A stretch of DNA of 64,000 nucleotides from Pseudofabraea citricarpa (lineage: Eukaryota > Ascomycota > Leotiomycetes > Helotiales > Dermateaceae): assembly GCA_029641185.1 (NCBI GenBank), contig JAPWGK010000008.1, positions 744,001-808,000 of the forward strand, given 5' to 3'. The translations under genes were made by a program, and so were the position numbers. Shown one piece after another: positions 32,116-44,738 of this stretch. The notes beneath the pieces were generated by a model, which worked only from the letters and a program-made list of their open reading frames with translations, had not been told where the DNA came from and did no database searches. Every line of letters starts with the position of its first letter. Within the stretch, counting starts at the first letter, position 1.

Positions 32116-34076
32116 ATGGGGTCTGAGTTTGCTTCCAAGCTATTTCAGTCTTTACAAGCTGCCATCGCTCCATATTTTATATCTCCTTCTGGGCTTCTCC
32201 AGTCGCCAAAAGACTCGAAATCTTCTGATATCAGGATTAAATACTCCTCAAGGCTTGATGCTGAAGTACAGCCCAAGTCCAGGCCAAGAGCACCTCTGAG
32301 AACCATATTCCCTCCACTAGAAATCGAAGAGCACGCAATCGATGAAACACCGCCAGTGAAAGCAATTGTGGTAGGGGCAGGAATATCGGGCATCAATACA
32401 GCCATATTACTTCCCAGGAAAGTTCCCGGCGTAGAGCTCAAGATTTTCGAAAAGGCTTCAGATATTGTAAGTTCCGAACCTCGGTTCGAATGGCTACTAG
32501 GTACCTATAGCTACTGATCCAAAGACAGGGTGGTACATGGAACAACAATATTTACCCTGGGGTGAAGTGCGACATTCCTGCCGACGTATACCAAAGTACA
32601 TTTTCACCTTCGTTAGAATGGACTACTCCGTATGCCGAAGGAGCAGAAATTAAACAATACTGGAACCGAGTTGTGGAAAAGTATGATGTTCGGAAGTACA
32701 TCACCTTCAACAGTGTGATCACTCGCGCAGAATGGTCCGAGGAGAAAAGCAAATGGGTTGTCTACGTGACAATTGATGGAGTAGCTACGACAGAAGAGGC
32801 AGATTTTTTGATTACAGCAACAGGCCATTTTAGTCAACCTTTGCTTCCTAATTATCCGGGGCTTGAGGATTATGAAGGCCATTTACGACACAGTTCTAAC
32901 TGGGACCCAGACTTTGACCCAACTGGCAAGACCCTGGCATTGATTGGAAACGGAGCCTCTGGTCTTCAGATTTTACCGCCTTTGCAAAAAGTGGTGAAAC
33001 ATCTAGATCATTATGCACGAAATCCGACTTGGATTGCAGGCTCGTTTGGAGGCGAAGACACGAATGGGCTTATTTCTAAAGAACGACCTGTGGAAGCACG
33101 CGATCCAGAAACGTTTCATGAATATCGGAAAGAGCTGGAGGGCAAATTCTTCAAGCGTTTTGGAGGAATTATCAAGGACGGGGAAAAGAATACAGCTTTG
33201 CGAAAGACCTTTGAGACACTGATGGCAGATAGACTTGGGGGTCGCAGTGATCTTCTCGAAAACATAGTTCCAGACTTTTCCCCTAGCTGTCGAAGACTTA
33301 CACCAGGCCCCGGATATCTCGAAGCACTAACACAAGACAACGTCTCCTACATCTCAACACAAATCGAACGTTTCACCAAGACAGGCATTCAAACAACAGA
33401 CGGGGTTCATCGAGAGGTAGACGCAATTATCTGCAGCACAGGAGCCGACGTCTCCTTCTCAACGGCCTTCCCAATAATTGCTCACGGCATCGACCTTCAG
33501 AGCGCCTGGCAACCTGGAGGAAGCCCTGGGTTCCCAGATTCCTATCTTGCTATCGCCGCACCTAACTTCCCAAATCTCTTCATTTTGCTCGGACCAAATG
33601 CCACGGGCCAGGCAGGGACTCTCCCACACGCCGTTGAGAACCAAGTCACCTATATTGCAAAAGTTCTCCGCAAAGTCAAGACACAAGGTATCCGTACCAT
33701 CACACCTACACAAGAAGCAACCAATGACTTCCGAGCTTACTGCGAATCTTTCTTCCCTCGCACTGTCATGAGCGAACAGTGCAGCTCCTGGTACAACGGG
33801 AACATCATCGGAGGAAGAGTCCATGGCGTATGGCCCGGCAGCGGTACACATGTTAATCTCGTGAGAAGGGAGCCGCGCTGGGAAGATTTCTCATATACCT
33901 ACCGGACGAAATCTGGCAATCGCTTCGCTTATTTTGGCAATGGATTCACGAAGAAAGATGAGCTGGTTGAGAAAGACCCTGATGCAGATGTTGATTTCAC
34001 GCCATACTTGAAGAAGGAGGCTGTGGCGGGCGAGGTAGATCTGAGGGCTTATAACGAACTGTGGTTTGATGCTTAA
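32116..34076 (+). CDS. FAD-dependent Baeyer-Villiger-type monooxygenase
   Basis: Exons 32116-32466 and 32529-34076 give 632 residues. A basic leader of about 80 residues precedes the FAD-binding motif GAGISG (residues 87-92) and GGTWNNNIYPGVKCD. YEGHLRHSSNWD fits the [FY]xGxxxHxxxW fingerprint of Baeyer-Villiger enzymes, and IGNGASGLQ is the NADPH-binding second Rossmann motif. Such enzymes insert oxygen next to ketones or oxidise heteroatoms. It resembles fungal cyclohexanone/cycloalkanone or sterigmatocystin-type monooxygenases; the substrate is unknown. ATG 32116 (MGSEFASK) was preferred to the upstream in-frame 32077. It shares a promoter with the luciferase-like gene and is 3 kb from an MFS gene, which suggests a three-gene degradative or secondary-metabolic group. 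Confidence 0.9.
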
Positions 34077-34454
34077 GATATGTTAGTATAGAGCGTCCAT
34101 GGAAATTAGAGGTGCAGGCATCCAATAAATGAAACTTTTTTGCCAATTAGCAACAAGTACGTTCAAGTGAGCTGCATGCTTTCGTATCTAAATGATTTTA
34201 AGTCGGTAACCCTTTGGAGTACCCCGACAAACTTTACTCTTGATATTTTTGATTCTCTCAAACATCTAGGAAGGGAAATCGAACGGCCATACTTCGACCA
34301 TACGAACCAATGACAGACGGGTTCTTTTTGCAGGGGGTAGCTTACGAAGCTAGTCTTACACACGTGACCGGGCGACCATTTGTGCCGAGGCGGAATCTGG
34401 CTGCTGCTGGTAGCTGTTTCTCAACAAATTGCTGCTCGACAGAACGACGATATA
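34077..34454. other. Intergenic, about 380 bp
   Basis: 3' flank of the monooxygenase gene and promoter of the enoyl reductase gene, both on the plus strand. Nothing else was noted. Confidence 0.4.
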
Positions 34455-35513
34455 ATGGCTTCCAAAGGACCAATCACCCTGAAGGTCACTGGTAAGTTCA
34501 CTTCACGTCTCTACCGGGTCTCTATTAAAGTAAACTCCAGCCGCAAAGAAACCAATCAAGAGATTGCCTACGTCCCTCGAAATCACCTCCAAGACCACGG
34601 TTCAAGATGTCAAGGATCAGTTGGCAAAAGCAGCTGGTATCAGCGACCCGAACCGCTTGGGCATCTCGAACCCACAGAGCAAGAAGATGTTGACAAACCG
34701 GCTGGCAACTGTGAGCGAGATTGAAGATGTGTTGGCCGCGAAAGAAATCCTCGTGAAAGACCTGGGTATGTGGTTCTAGCTCTTATGGAAGGAACGTGAA
34801 TCTGACATACTGGTGGTATAGGCCCTCAAATCTCGTGGCAGCTTGTCTTCGTTATCGAATATGCAGGCCCGATCTTCATCCACTTGATTTTTGCCGCCCT
34901 GCGACCATACATTTACAGCAACGTCAAACCCCTCTCCACTTCGCAACTCCTCTCCTTCGGAATGATTGTCTTACATTTCATCAAGCGCGAATACGAAACC
35001 CTCTTCGTTCACCGGTTCTCTCTGGCCACGATGCCCGCCCGAAATATCTTCAAAAACTGTCTTCACTACTGGTTGCTGAGTGGACTGTATGTGGCCTACT
35101 TTATCTACAAGCCAACTTCCTACACGGCTCTGTCCGGATCTACCATCGACCTAATTAATGTTGTTGGACTTGCATTATATACCTTCGGAGAGCTTTCGAA
35201 CTTGTACACACATCGCGTCTTGAGCAGCCTCCGGTCTCCCGGTGGAACTGAGAGAGGAATCCCGAAGGGATTTGGATTTGGGATAGTTACGTGCCCAAAT
35301 TACATGTTTGAGACTTTAGCTTGGGTTGGCATGATCATGGTCTCTAAGAGCCTGAGCACCGTTGTTTTTACTGCCATCGGTTTATTGCAAATGCAGCAAT
35401 GGGCCAAAGGCAAGGAAAAGAAGTACCGTGCGGAGTTTGGTGACAAGTACAAGAATAAGAGATATCCTGTCATTCCCAGTCCGGGTGCTGTCATCAAAGC
35501 TCTGACTTCTTAA
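34455..35513 (+). CDS. tsc13: Very-long-chain enoyl-CoA reductase Tsc13
   Basis: Exons 34455-34491, 34541-34765 and 34822-35513 give 317 residues, normal for Tsc13. The spliced start (MASKGPITLKVTAKKPIKRL) leads into a ubiquitin-like N-terminal domain, and the steroid-reductase-like membrane domain has several hydrophobic helices. Typical motifs are HFIKREYETLFVHRFS, NCLHYWLLSGLYVAYF, FGFGIVTCPNYMFE and KKYRAEFGDKYKNKRYPVIP. The enzyme does the last (NADPH-dependent) reduction in very-long-chain fatty acid elongation at the ER and is essential in yeast. Without splicing, the two N-terminal exons are easily misread. Confidence 0.93.
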
Positions 35514-37066
35514 GTCTGGAGTTGGTTTAGTACGGCTCGACTGCGGGGAATCAGATGGACGGGGAGAAAAAGAAGCGAGAATGTAGCGGGCCATAATACA
35601 CCAAATAATACGTTATGCCTTTGTTCTGCTGGTTTTAGCATCGAGCTGGGGAACGGATCCTCGAGACGAGACAAGTTATTAGGCTAGAACAAAAGCGCAT
35701 ACTACCTAGAGCAGTAACTATGCGGATGGCTCGACTTTCTGTCACTGACACACAAAACAAAAGATAATATACACATACCTATAGATTCCTCAGCCTTACA
35801 AATTAGATGATTTTTTCCACTGGGAAATTCAAGCTTGGTTGGCAGCGGCCAAGAATTTTGATGTGTTACAGAGATGCAAAAATGTCCACTTGCTGCTGCT
35901 CGTACGGATTTGGCTTTCCGGGCATTGAACGCTTAATTTCCCCAGGAGTTCATCCGAAGAGCCCTTCCTCGCACTCTCTCGCACACACAAATGGACTTGC
36001 ATTCAGTGGTCGTAGAAGTGCATCGTGCGACTGGTGGTGTTGAGTGAGTGAGTGAGTGAGTATCGTGTAGTGACCGCTGACTCAGTCGCAGCCAGCAGCA
36101 GCAGCCAGCAGCAGCAGCAAGTGATAATAAGCTTAGTCGTCTGTACTATTGATCTGCAGGTCCCGCAGGGCCCGTGGCACCCAGGAACGAGGAGGAGCAC
36201 AGCGCGAACAGCCAGCCCACCGATTCGGGATTGACAGCTCGATCAGATCGTTCGCGGTACGGAGTACGTACTGTACTGTAGCATCTCCCCTCGTGCTCTC
36301 TACCGTAGATTGTGTGCCGTTCCAGTTCCAGAAAGCCAGTTGTGCCGTGGGCGTGGGTGTGGGAAGAAAGAGTGAGACAAGCACATGGCCGTCCTCATTA
36401 CTTCTGGCTTTGGCTGCATCATTAAGGGGCTTGCGGTCACTCAGGCACAGCATCTGCCCTAGCGCCGAGCTAAGATAACTGACTTGGCTTGGGAACTGAG
36501 CGACTGGCGACGATACGCTGCGGCCAGACGCAACAACAGTGCGCATTGGGGCAGACCAGAAAAAAAAGCAAGCCTGACTTCAATACTGTACTATCCTGCA
36601 CGCCATTCCGAAGTGACAGAAGCCAATCCAGCGATTCCACGTACAGGTACTGCACACAAATCCCGCCTTCGTCTTTGCTGGTCAATTGAAAGTCTAGTAC
36701 CGTACCGTCGTGGCTTGTTGTTGTTGAGCAATCACATTCAGCGTCTTCAGTTCCGGGGATAGCCTTGCCTTGCCTTGCCCTGCCTTGCCTTGCCCTGCCT
36801 TGCCTTGCCCTGCCTTGTCTGTCCAGGCCCGAGTCGTTCACTATCGCAACGAACGAATCTTCAGGGGCTTGCAACACCCAAACCTAAATCCGTGCACAAG
36901 CTTGCTTGCTTGCAAAATACTACGACGTTGAACGACGGCCGATCTGTTACCTCCCATCCCTCATGAATCCATCTCCCAGCGTCCTGGCTACATTCCGAGA
37001 GTCGTAGTCGTACTGTGCGGTCCTCGCGCTCCTTGACTTGTGCACACGCGCTTCGTGGGCGCAGCC
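35514..37066. other. Intergenic 1.55 kb with simple repeats; leader of the DOCK gene
   Basis: No supported gene. It holds a GAGT run (36041-36060), CAG-type runs (36092-36119) and a CCTTG/CCCTG pentamer array (36762-36818). Frames with many Arg/Gln in this area come from those repeats. The right half is probably a long 5' leader and promoter of the DOCK gene. Confidence 0.5.
36762..36818. repeat. Pentanucleotide array (CCTTG)n/(CCCTG)n
   Basis: About eleven pentamers in a regular order: two or three CCTTG units alternate with single CCCTG units. It lies about 250 bp before the DOCK start codon. Confidence 0.85.
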
Positions 37067-40000
37067 ATGCCCTGGCAACCTCTGCCCCGAATCGCATTTG
37101 CAGTTGCAACATACCCGTTCCAAGCTGCCTCTACCGCCGATCTACCACTCGAGCTGGGCGATGAGCTGTACATAATTGAGCAGGGAGGCGACGATGCGCA
37201 ATGGTTCCGAGGATATCTGGTCGCTCCGCCGTCTCTGTTAGCGGGGTTGACGAGCGTGAAGGGACAGACATTGGAAGCACGAGTCTTCTCGGGTATCTTT
37301 CCCAGGAGTTGCGTGGAAGTAAGGGAGGTGCTGGGGGAGACAGAGGAGGAGGACAGTGACGGGGACAGGGCCAATGGCTTCACGCGCGAGTCCTCCGAGA
37401 GCCCTCTCAGTGCTGCGAGTTTGTCGAGTGCGAAGGCATTGCGATTGAGGAAGGGCCTCGCACCACCAGGAAGAGCCGATTCGAAGATTGGGAAGCGTTC
37501 CAGGAGCTCCAAGACCAAAGCATTGCAGAATGGCACGCTCTCCTTCAGCGCAGTGCGCAACCCAGATGGTCCCAAACCACCAGCCCCAGTACCGATGCTC
37601 AAGATTGGAGACGAGACACCGACGTCGGCCTCAGAACCGCTGGTAGATGAGATAGCATCATGTTTACGTGAATGGCACTCTACAAATCTACACGAACTTC
37701 TACTGTCAAGAAAATACCCACTGTTGGACAAGATGAGTGGGCTGGTGCGCTCCTTGGACCTATCTCGACGACAGTTCCTCCATAATGTCCTTACGAATCA
37801 CGAGCTACAGGCCTTGCGAGAGAAGACGGTATGGAATCTTGTCAAAGGAAACAAACTTTTTCATGGGGAAGTAATTGTTCGGGATCCCGAAGAGCGAGGA
37901 AGAGTTTTGACTGGCGATGATTCTGCCGTGGAAATTACAAAGCTTCAATCAATGATGAGTCTGCTGGATACACGACCACTACCTGCTGTGGAGAAACTCT
38001 CTCTTCACCATTTGTTAATCGATGTCAAGGCTTTTGTCGGAGCGTCAACGGAACCCACGACGCTGGTCTTCTTCTTGGCTTCGAGATCTCCAGGGTCGAG
38101 TGCTGTGGCCTTATCTGAAAGTTATATCGTGGAAATGCCACCAAGCGGAACCCTGACGAGCATGGCAAAGGCTGGCCAGATGAAAACTCTGTTTACTGAT
38201 CTTTCCTCTGCAGATGTTGGCGAGATGCCGTCTGCGGATAATGAGCTGTATTTGATTGTAAAGGTCCGAACTACCCAACAAGTTGTAGCAGGCAAGCCAG
38301 GATCCCGTGGCGGCCTGGCGTCTCGCGATGAGAACATGATTACTAGAGCTGGTGAAAAACCAACTTCTTCTAGCGGGACTGCCAAAGCTGGAAGGCGAAG
38401 TTTAATGTGGGCTCAGAAAGGAGCACGAAGTACTTTCTCGCGAAATTCTCCGATCACATCAAAACTCGGCGCAGTGTCGGAGCAATCAGAGAGCCGCGAC
38501 TCACGAGATGGTCCTCCTGGCAGTGCACATACTTCGAACGAAAAACATCCTGGGACTGTCAGCAGGATAGTCAGTAAGACGGTTGGGATTGGTGCTCTCG
38601 ACCTAGGATCGATTATTAGGGGTACTGAAGAGGTTGAGCATGTTATAAGTGTGTGGTCTCCGTCTGCGAAATTCGACGACGAAGTCCACGTTGCTGGAGA
38701 TGGCTGGGATGAAGTCGTTCGAGATCTCATCTCGAGCAGGACCGGCCACTTTGAAAGGTCGCGGAAGGCTGAGCGATTACAAGTACATCTGAAGGCATTC
38801 GATAGTCCTGATGCAGATGTGCTGATCAAGGCAACACCAACCTTGCTTGCGGGAGTCACTAAGACAAACAAGATGGGATTTTCTGGAGCACCTACCAAGC
38901 CGAGATCTGATGTCTATATCACGGTAGACGAGGCATTCTTACCACGGCATGCTCTCCTCTCACGATCCGCTGGAAGTGCAACACCCATGGCTAGTAACAT
39001 TATCGGATCCCACCTGCAAATTACCATGGAACTCCGTCGAGCCAATGGAGAACGAATCGAAGGGTGTATATTTTCCTCGTCAAATGCGGAGGGTGTCAGC
39101 GCCTGGGAATCGACAGCAGCAGAACGTGGCGAATCGTGGAATCAGACACTGCGGCTTTCAATCCCCCAGAATGATGTTACAGGATGCCATTTAGTAATGG
39201 TTCTTGGAGACATACCGAACAAACCTTTTGCAATCTGCCATATGCCTTTATGGGACCAGCAAGCCTTTATGCGAGATGGATATCATTCCTTATTGCTGTA
39301 CAGATATGATGATGCTATAGCTTCTCCAAAACCAGACGCTACCGGGAAAGGAGGTTATTTGAGTGTGCCTTGGAGCGCACGCGGCAAAGATGATGTTTCT
39401 AAAGATGAGGCTGTAACAGGACCAATTGCCACACTAAGACTGCAGACATACCTTTGCAGCACAAAATTCTCTCAGGATAAGGTTCTTCTGGGCCTATTGC
39501 GTTGGAAAGAACAAGCTGCAGGAGATGTACAAGAACTCCTGAAACGGCTTGTCTTTGTCCCTGAAATCGAGATCGTCAAACTTCTGAGTGATGTTTTTGA
39601 TGCTATATTTGGCATCTTGGTCGAGCACTCGGGGCAAGATGAATATGAAGATCTGGTATTCAGTGCCTTGGTTACAGTACTAGGTATTGTTCATGACCGT
39701 CGCTTCAATCTTGGCCCCCTTGTCGATCAATATGCTGAAAACAAATTCAACTACCCTTTTGCAACACCTTGTCTTGTGAGATCTTTCACACGGCTCCTCG
39801 CCAAACCCTCAGACCCAGACACGTCCCGAAATCTCAGAGCCACATTTAAGGTGGTTCGTCACATTTTAAAGTTTATCACACACGCAAGGGGGCAGCAGAA
39901 GCTTAAGGAGGCTGGGATTGGCATCACGAGCACTTCCCCAGGCTTTACACGACACCTGCGTACCATTTTCAAAGCCCTTGATGAATTGATGCGGGGTACT

Positions 40001-43000
40001 GCCCCGATCTTAGTAGGAAGTCAAACTCTCGCTGTCCAGCATTTCCACACTTGGTTGCCTGAGCTCACGGGTCTGCTTACCACGGAAGAGATTGTCCATA
40101 TTGCCATTGATTTCATGGACTCGTGTGCTGAAGTTAAGGGCAAGCTTATTCTGTACAAACTGGTGCTGATCATTAATTACTCCCGACTGGATCTTTTCGC
40201 GCAAAGAGAACAAAAATCCGCACTAGCTGCCAACACGGTTCGCTGGATCGCACCTCACTGGGGAAAGACATCTGAGGTAACAGAGCAATGGAGAGATCAA
40301 GTTCGACTTTGCTGTTCAATCTTATCAACTCAAGTCGACGGGCTTGGCCCCGAGATTCCAGATTTCATTCCAAAGATTATCGATTCCTATCTTGCTATTC
40401 AAACCGCAGCAAAAGAACCTAAGAAACGTCTGTCTCTACTGTTTCCTACTACCTATCCATTTCCCAGTAAGCCTGTGTCAGGAAAGGCTGTTTTCGATGA
40501 AGTGCTTATTGAGTTATCTGCAATTCTGTCTGCCGTATCAACACTACCTGCTGGTATGCAGCTCGAATTGGCCGAAGATGAAATGGCGACGTTGATTGAG
40601 GATACTTTGCAAGTTCATCTAAGCATCCTCCATTGTCAAGCATTCCCAGCAGACTGGTTAAGTGTGCACATATTCCACCACAAATCTACCATGAAAACTC
40701 TAGAATATCTTGCCGGTATCTTGCTTGATTCTTTTCTACCTGATCCAGACGATGCCGAAGGCTACAACACCGAGCTATGGAAAGTGTTCTTTACCGTCCT
40801 TTTAAAGCTTGTGGGCAGTGACGCTCTCGCACTTGAAACTTTCCCTGAGCAGAAACGTCGAGCAGTGTGGAAGATAGCTGGCGATGTTAGAGAGCAAGGT
40901 GCGGAGCTGATGAGACGTACGTGGGAAGCCATCGGATGGGAAACAAGCCCCGACGAACGGCAACAATACGGATTGACCAAAATGGGCGGCTACCAGGTTC
41001 AATATGTTCCTGCTCTCGTCGGACCGATCGTCGAACTTTGTCTCAGTGTGCATGAGGGTCTTCGACGCGTCGCAGTCGAGGTCCTTCAGACCATGATTGT
41101 CAGTGAATGGACATTGAGTGAAGATCTTTCAGTCATTCAAACGGAGATGATTGACTGCCTGGACCATCTATTCAAGTCGAAACCATTGACCGAAAGCATT
41201 CTTCAAAAACTGTTCATCAACGAGTTACTGGCCTTATTTGATCACCTCGCTCAAATACCAGATGATCCTTTATATGCGGCTCTACGAGAATTGATCGCTA
41301 CTATAGACGAATTCTTAGACCTCCTTGTTGCTGTTCATAGCAAAGATCTCACTGGGGAAGCCTCGCATATGATTCATCGTCTACGTCTGATGGAGTTCCT
41401 CAGGGACATGCAAAAAGAAGAAATATTCATTCGATACGTTCATCAGTTAGCACAGCTGCAAGTCGATGCAAGGAATTTCACCGAAGCTGGTCTTGCTTTG
41501 CGCTTGCACGCAGACCTGTACGAGTGGGATCCATTGAAGGTTGTTCCACCTCTAGTTGATCCTCCATTACCTGCACAATCGCAATTCGATAGGAAAGAAC
41601 GCATCTATTTTGATATCATCAAGTACTTCGAAGAGGGCGAGGCCTGGGGTTGTGCTTTGAATGCATACAAGGAACTGCAACATCAGTACGAGGAGAATGT
41701 CTTCGATTACGCCAAGCTAGCTCGAACGCAACGTGCGATTGCGACCATCTATGAAACAATCGCGAAGAGCGAAAAGCTAGTGCCTAAATACTTCCGTGTT
41801 GTTTACAGAGGAATGGGCTTTCCACAAGGCCTCCGAGACAAGGAGTTTATCTTCCAAGGGTCGCCATCAGAACGAACTTCGGCTTTCACCGATCGTATGC
41901 TAGAACAACATCCAGCTGCGCAGATCGTCTCTTCTGGGGATGTAGATGACGTGGAAGGGCAATTTCTACAAATCTCCTCTGTAACTCCGCATCGTGATTA
42001 CGACCATCACGTTTTTCAACGAGCGAAAGTACCTCAGATCATTCGAGATTACTTACTATCGGCCCAGCCTCAGCTTTTCTCCGTCACAGCTAGCCGGAAC
42101 ACTTCTGGCCCGGTTGCAGAACACCATGCTGAAAAGACTGTCTACACATCTGAAGCTCCGTTCCCGACTATCTTGCAACGAAGCGAGATCGTTTCTGTTG
42201 ACCGCATCAAGTTAACTACAATTCAGACTGCCTTAGAACGAATCACTCGCAAAACATTTGAGATGTCGGGGGTAGAAAAACGAGTAGTAGATGGCGAGGA
42301 TGATATGATTCCACTACTTACTGAAGCCCTTAACATATCTGTCAGCCCTCACTCCGAGTCCAGTGTCTCTCGCTATCGTGAACTCCTACCAAACCCCATC
42401 GACGATGAATCTTTGGAGGAGGTTGAACTTTCACACTTGGAGAATGCCCTGAAGATTGCGCTCATCGACCACGCACTTATGATTAAACGTTGTCTGGCAA
42501 TGTTCTTGAAATCCTCAAGCCCACGTCTTCGAACCAGCCACGAAGAGCTGAGCCAAAGTGAGTATCTCTGCCATCTTGTTATGTTCTCCACTAACAATAT
42601 ATAGATTTCGAGGCTACTTTTGCTCCAGAACTAGCGTCCTTTGCCGTGCCTCAACCGCGTGAACGAACGCCCACTCCAACATGGGTACTACCGAGCCCCG
42701 AGAGAGAGAACAGCGGTCAAAATTTACTGCAAATTTCACAGACCAACGGTACTCTGAATCACAACGACAGTTTAGTTCTGGATTCGCAACGGCCGTCGAG
42801 GCAGGATCGTGGGACCCGGCTAAGTTTCCTAAGACGCGCCCAACCAGATCCTATCCAGACAAATGGACATACACCTCCAGACTCGGGCAGTGATCGGAGT
42901 CGAAGCAAAGAGAACCGGCGAAGTTTCTTCAGCACCCCAAAAGTAGACGAGGAAGAAGAGGTACACCACGATTGGTTGACAGAATCCGGAGTTGGCAGAA

Positions 43001-43143
43001 GAAGTAGCAGTAGCCAACGGCCTGACACGGCGAATACCGCCAACAGTGCTGTGGGCAGCGTCCGGAAGAGGTTGAGCATGTTGAAGCTCGGCAAAAAATC
43101 AAGCAAGGCCAGCGTGCTCGTGAGCAGTGTGGCAGAGGAGTAA
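37067..43143 (+). CDS. DOCK-family guanine nucleotide exchange factor (Dck1/DOCK180-like)
   Basis: A 5.5-kb first exon (37067-42557), a 47-nt intron, then 42605-43143, giving 2,009 residues. An N-terminal SH3 domain spans about residues 5-85 (ATYPFQAASTADLPLELGDE). A DOCK N-terminal armadillo region follows, then a C2/DHR-1 lipid-binding domain at about 614-790. The catalytic DHR-2 lies at about 1440-1830 (TEAGLALRLHADLYEWDPL, then KYFRVVYRGMGFPQG). The C-terminal 150 residues are Pro/Ser-rich and disordered. DOCK proteins with an ELMO partner load GTP on Rac/Rho; yeast Dck1-Lmo1 acts on Rho5 in cell-wall and oxidative stress. I chose ATG 37067 because the SH3 starts just after it; an in-frame ATG nine codons upstream is possible. 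Confidence 0.92.
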
Positions 43144-44738
43144 TCATATAATCCCTCTCTTCTTATTCTTCTTCTTCTTCTTTCACTTCACCCCCTAAAA
43201 AAAGAATCTGTGTTTTGATATCACACTTGTCCTGAGCTTTTTTTTTTTCACTTTGCTAGCGGGGGATCTTGTTTGTTTGTTTGGGTATATGTGAGGGATA
43301 GGATACGATATAAAAAAAAGAAATACATCGCCGCTCTGAATGGGCAGCGGTGCTGGATGGATGGATGGATGGGGTTCACAGGGTGATCTTAAGCGTGCTA
43401 GCGAATGTTTTCTCGTTCTTTTTCTTCTTAATGTACTGACCTTGACTGGCTTCTTCTTCTTCTTTTCTCTCCCTCTTCTGAACGTCGGTTTTTTGGCCAC
43501 TTATATAGAGACGTATGTGTGCTTGCTCTAACGCTACCTCGGCCTTGTTTTTTTTTCTTCTCTTGTACTCTTTTTTTTATCGCGTTTACTCGTTCGGTCG
43601 GTCGAATACCCCACCCCGTCTTTTAGCAGCTTGTCTCTTTTTTTGTGTTTCTTCTTCGTGGTGGAAAGAGGAAAAGAGAGAAGGAGGAAAGGAGGAAAGG
43701 AAGTTCTTTGTTCTGTCTCTCTGTTAATGTACCATATCCTTCTACCGCCTGTTGTTTCTATGTGTAATTCTTTTACCTCTTTTTTCTTCTTCTTCTTTTC
43801 TTTTGGTCCTTCTCTCCCCTCACTTGCTCGCTGGGGGTAGATGGCTAGCTAGCTGCGTAGGATGTAGAGGACGGAGCACGGAGGACGGAGAGGATGCTGA
43901 GAAATATATGAAAATATGATCTGATTTCGTTTGATCCTACATGAGAGACACTTTCTTTTTGTTTCTTCTTTCTTGATTGGCGCTTGGAAAGAAAACTTTT
44001 GGGTTGGGGGTGTGGTTTGTGAGTGAGGGAATAGGGGGAGGGGGAGAGGTTTTAAGAAACTAGGTAATCGCTGACGATCCAGATCCTGCTGTTTGTGTGT
44101 GTATATTCCGTGACGCACCTGTCCACATGCTACTCGGATGCTTGGAATTGTGGTTGCATCAAGCCTGCCTTGTGGTAAGAACCTACTAGGCGAATGATGT
44201 TTTTCTTTGGCGACTTGGCTTGATTATAGAAATGCAATGAGGGGCAGATCTGTCTTTAGCTCTCGGCTTCTAGATATTAGTTAGTTCTATATTTATCAAT
44301 TGTTCTTTTCACACTCACACCGCGCGCACGCTCATGACTGATAAGGTTTCGCTACCCCTATATTTCGGTGCTGGTGCTTGGTGAGAGATGGTGCTGGGTC
44401 ATCGTCTCAATCGTGTACCACGTTATTCCTGACAGGTTTGGGATTGGTGAAATGGAATTGTGAATTCCGCTTGCGATATATAATGCCTTTCTAATATCTA
44501 GTTTTGTGCCTTGAGGTACCTACTTGGCTTTAAATGTAAATATAAGCTATTCTAACAACGATAGTACAGTCAATCAAATCTAATTAAAAGCCTTTCAAGT
44601 AATAGCAGCTACTATAGAAGCTATTAACATAGATTCACACTCCCTATTGCCTTATTAAAGCACGATCGTAGTCTTGAAATCAGAAAGAAGCGGATCCGTT
44701 CTGTGTCCTTGCACGTGATGTGATATCAAACGACAAGG
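43144..44738. other. Intergenic 1.6 kb, pyrimidine-rich and simple-sequence-rich
   Basis: No gene. Strong T and CT runs occur from 43160 to 43820, with a GGAT tetranucleotide run at 43353-43372. These open frames full of Phe/Leu/Ser or Lys/Arg, which I left out. The right end is the promoter of the LCCL gene. Confidence 0.5.

Noticed and set aside
36133..36877. Overlapping Arg/Gln-rich frames upstream of the DOCK gene
   Set aside because: They arise from the CAG, GAGT and CCTTG repeats; no conserved domain.
43500..43840. Frames rich in Phe/Ser and Lys/Arg after the DOCK gene
   Set aside because: Produced by CT- and T-rich simple sequence.
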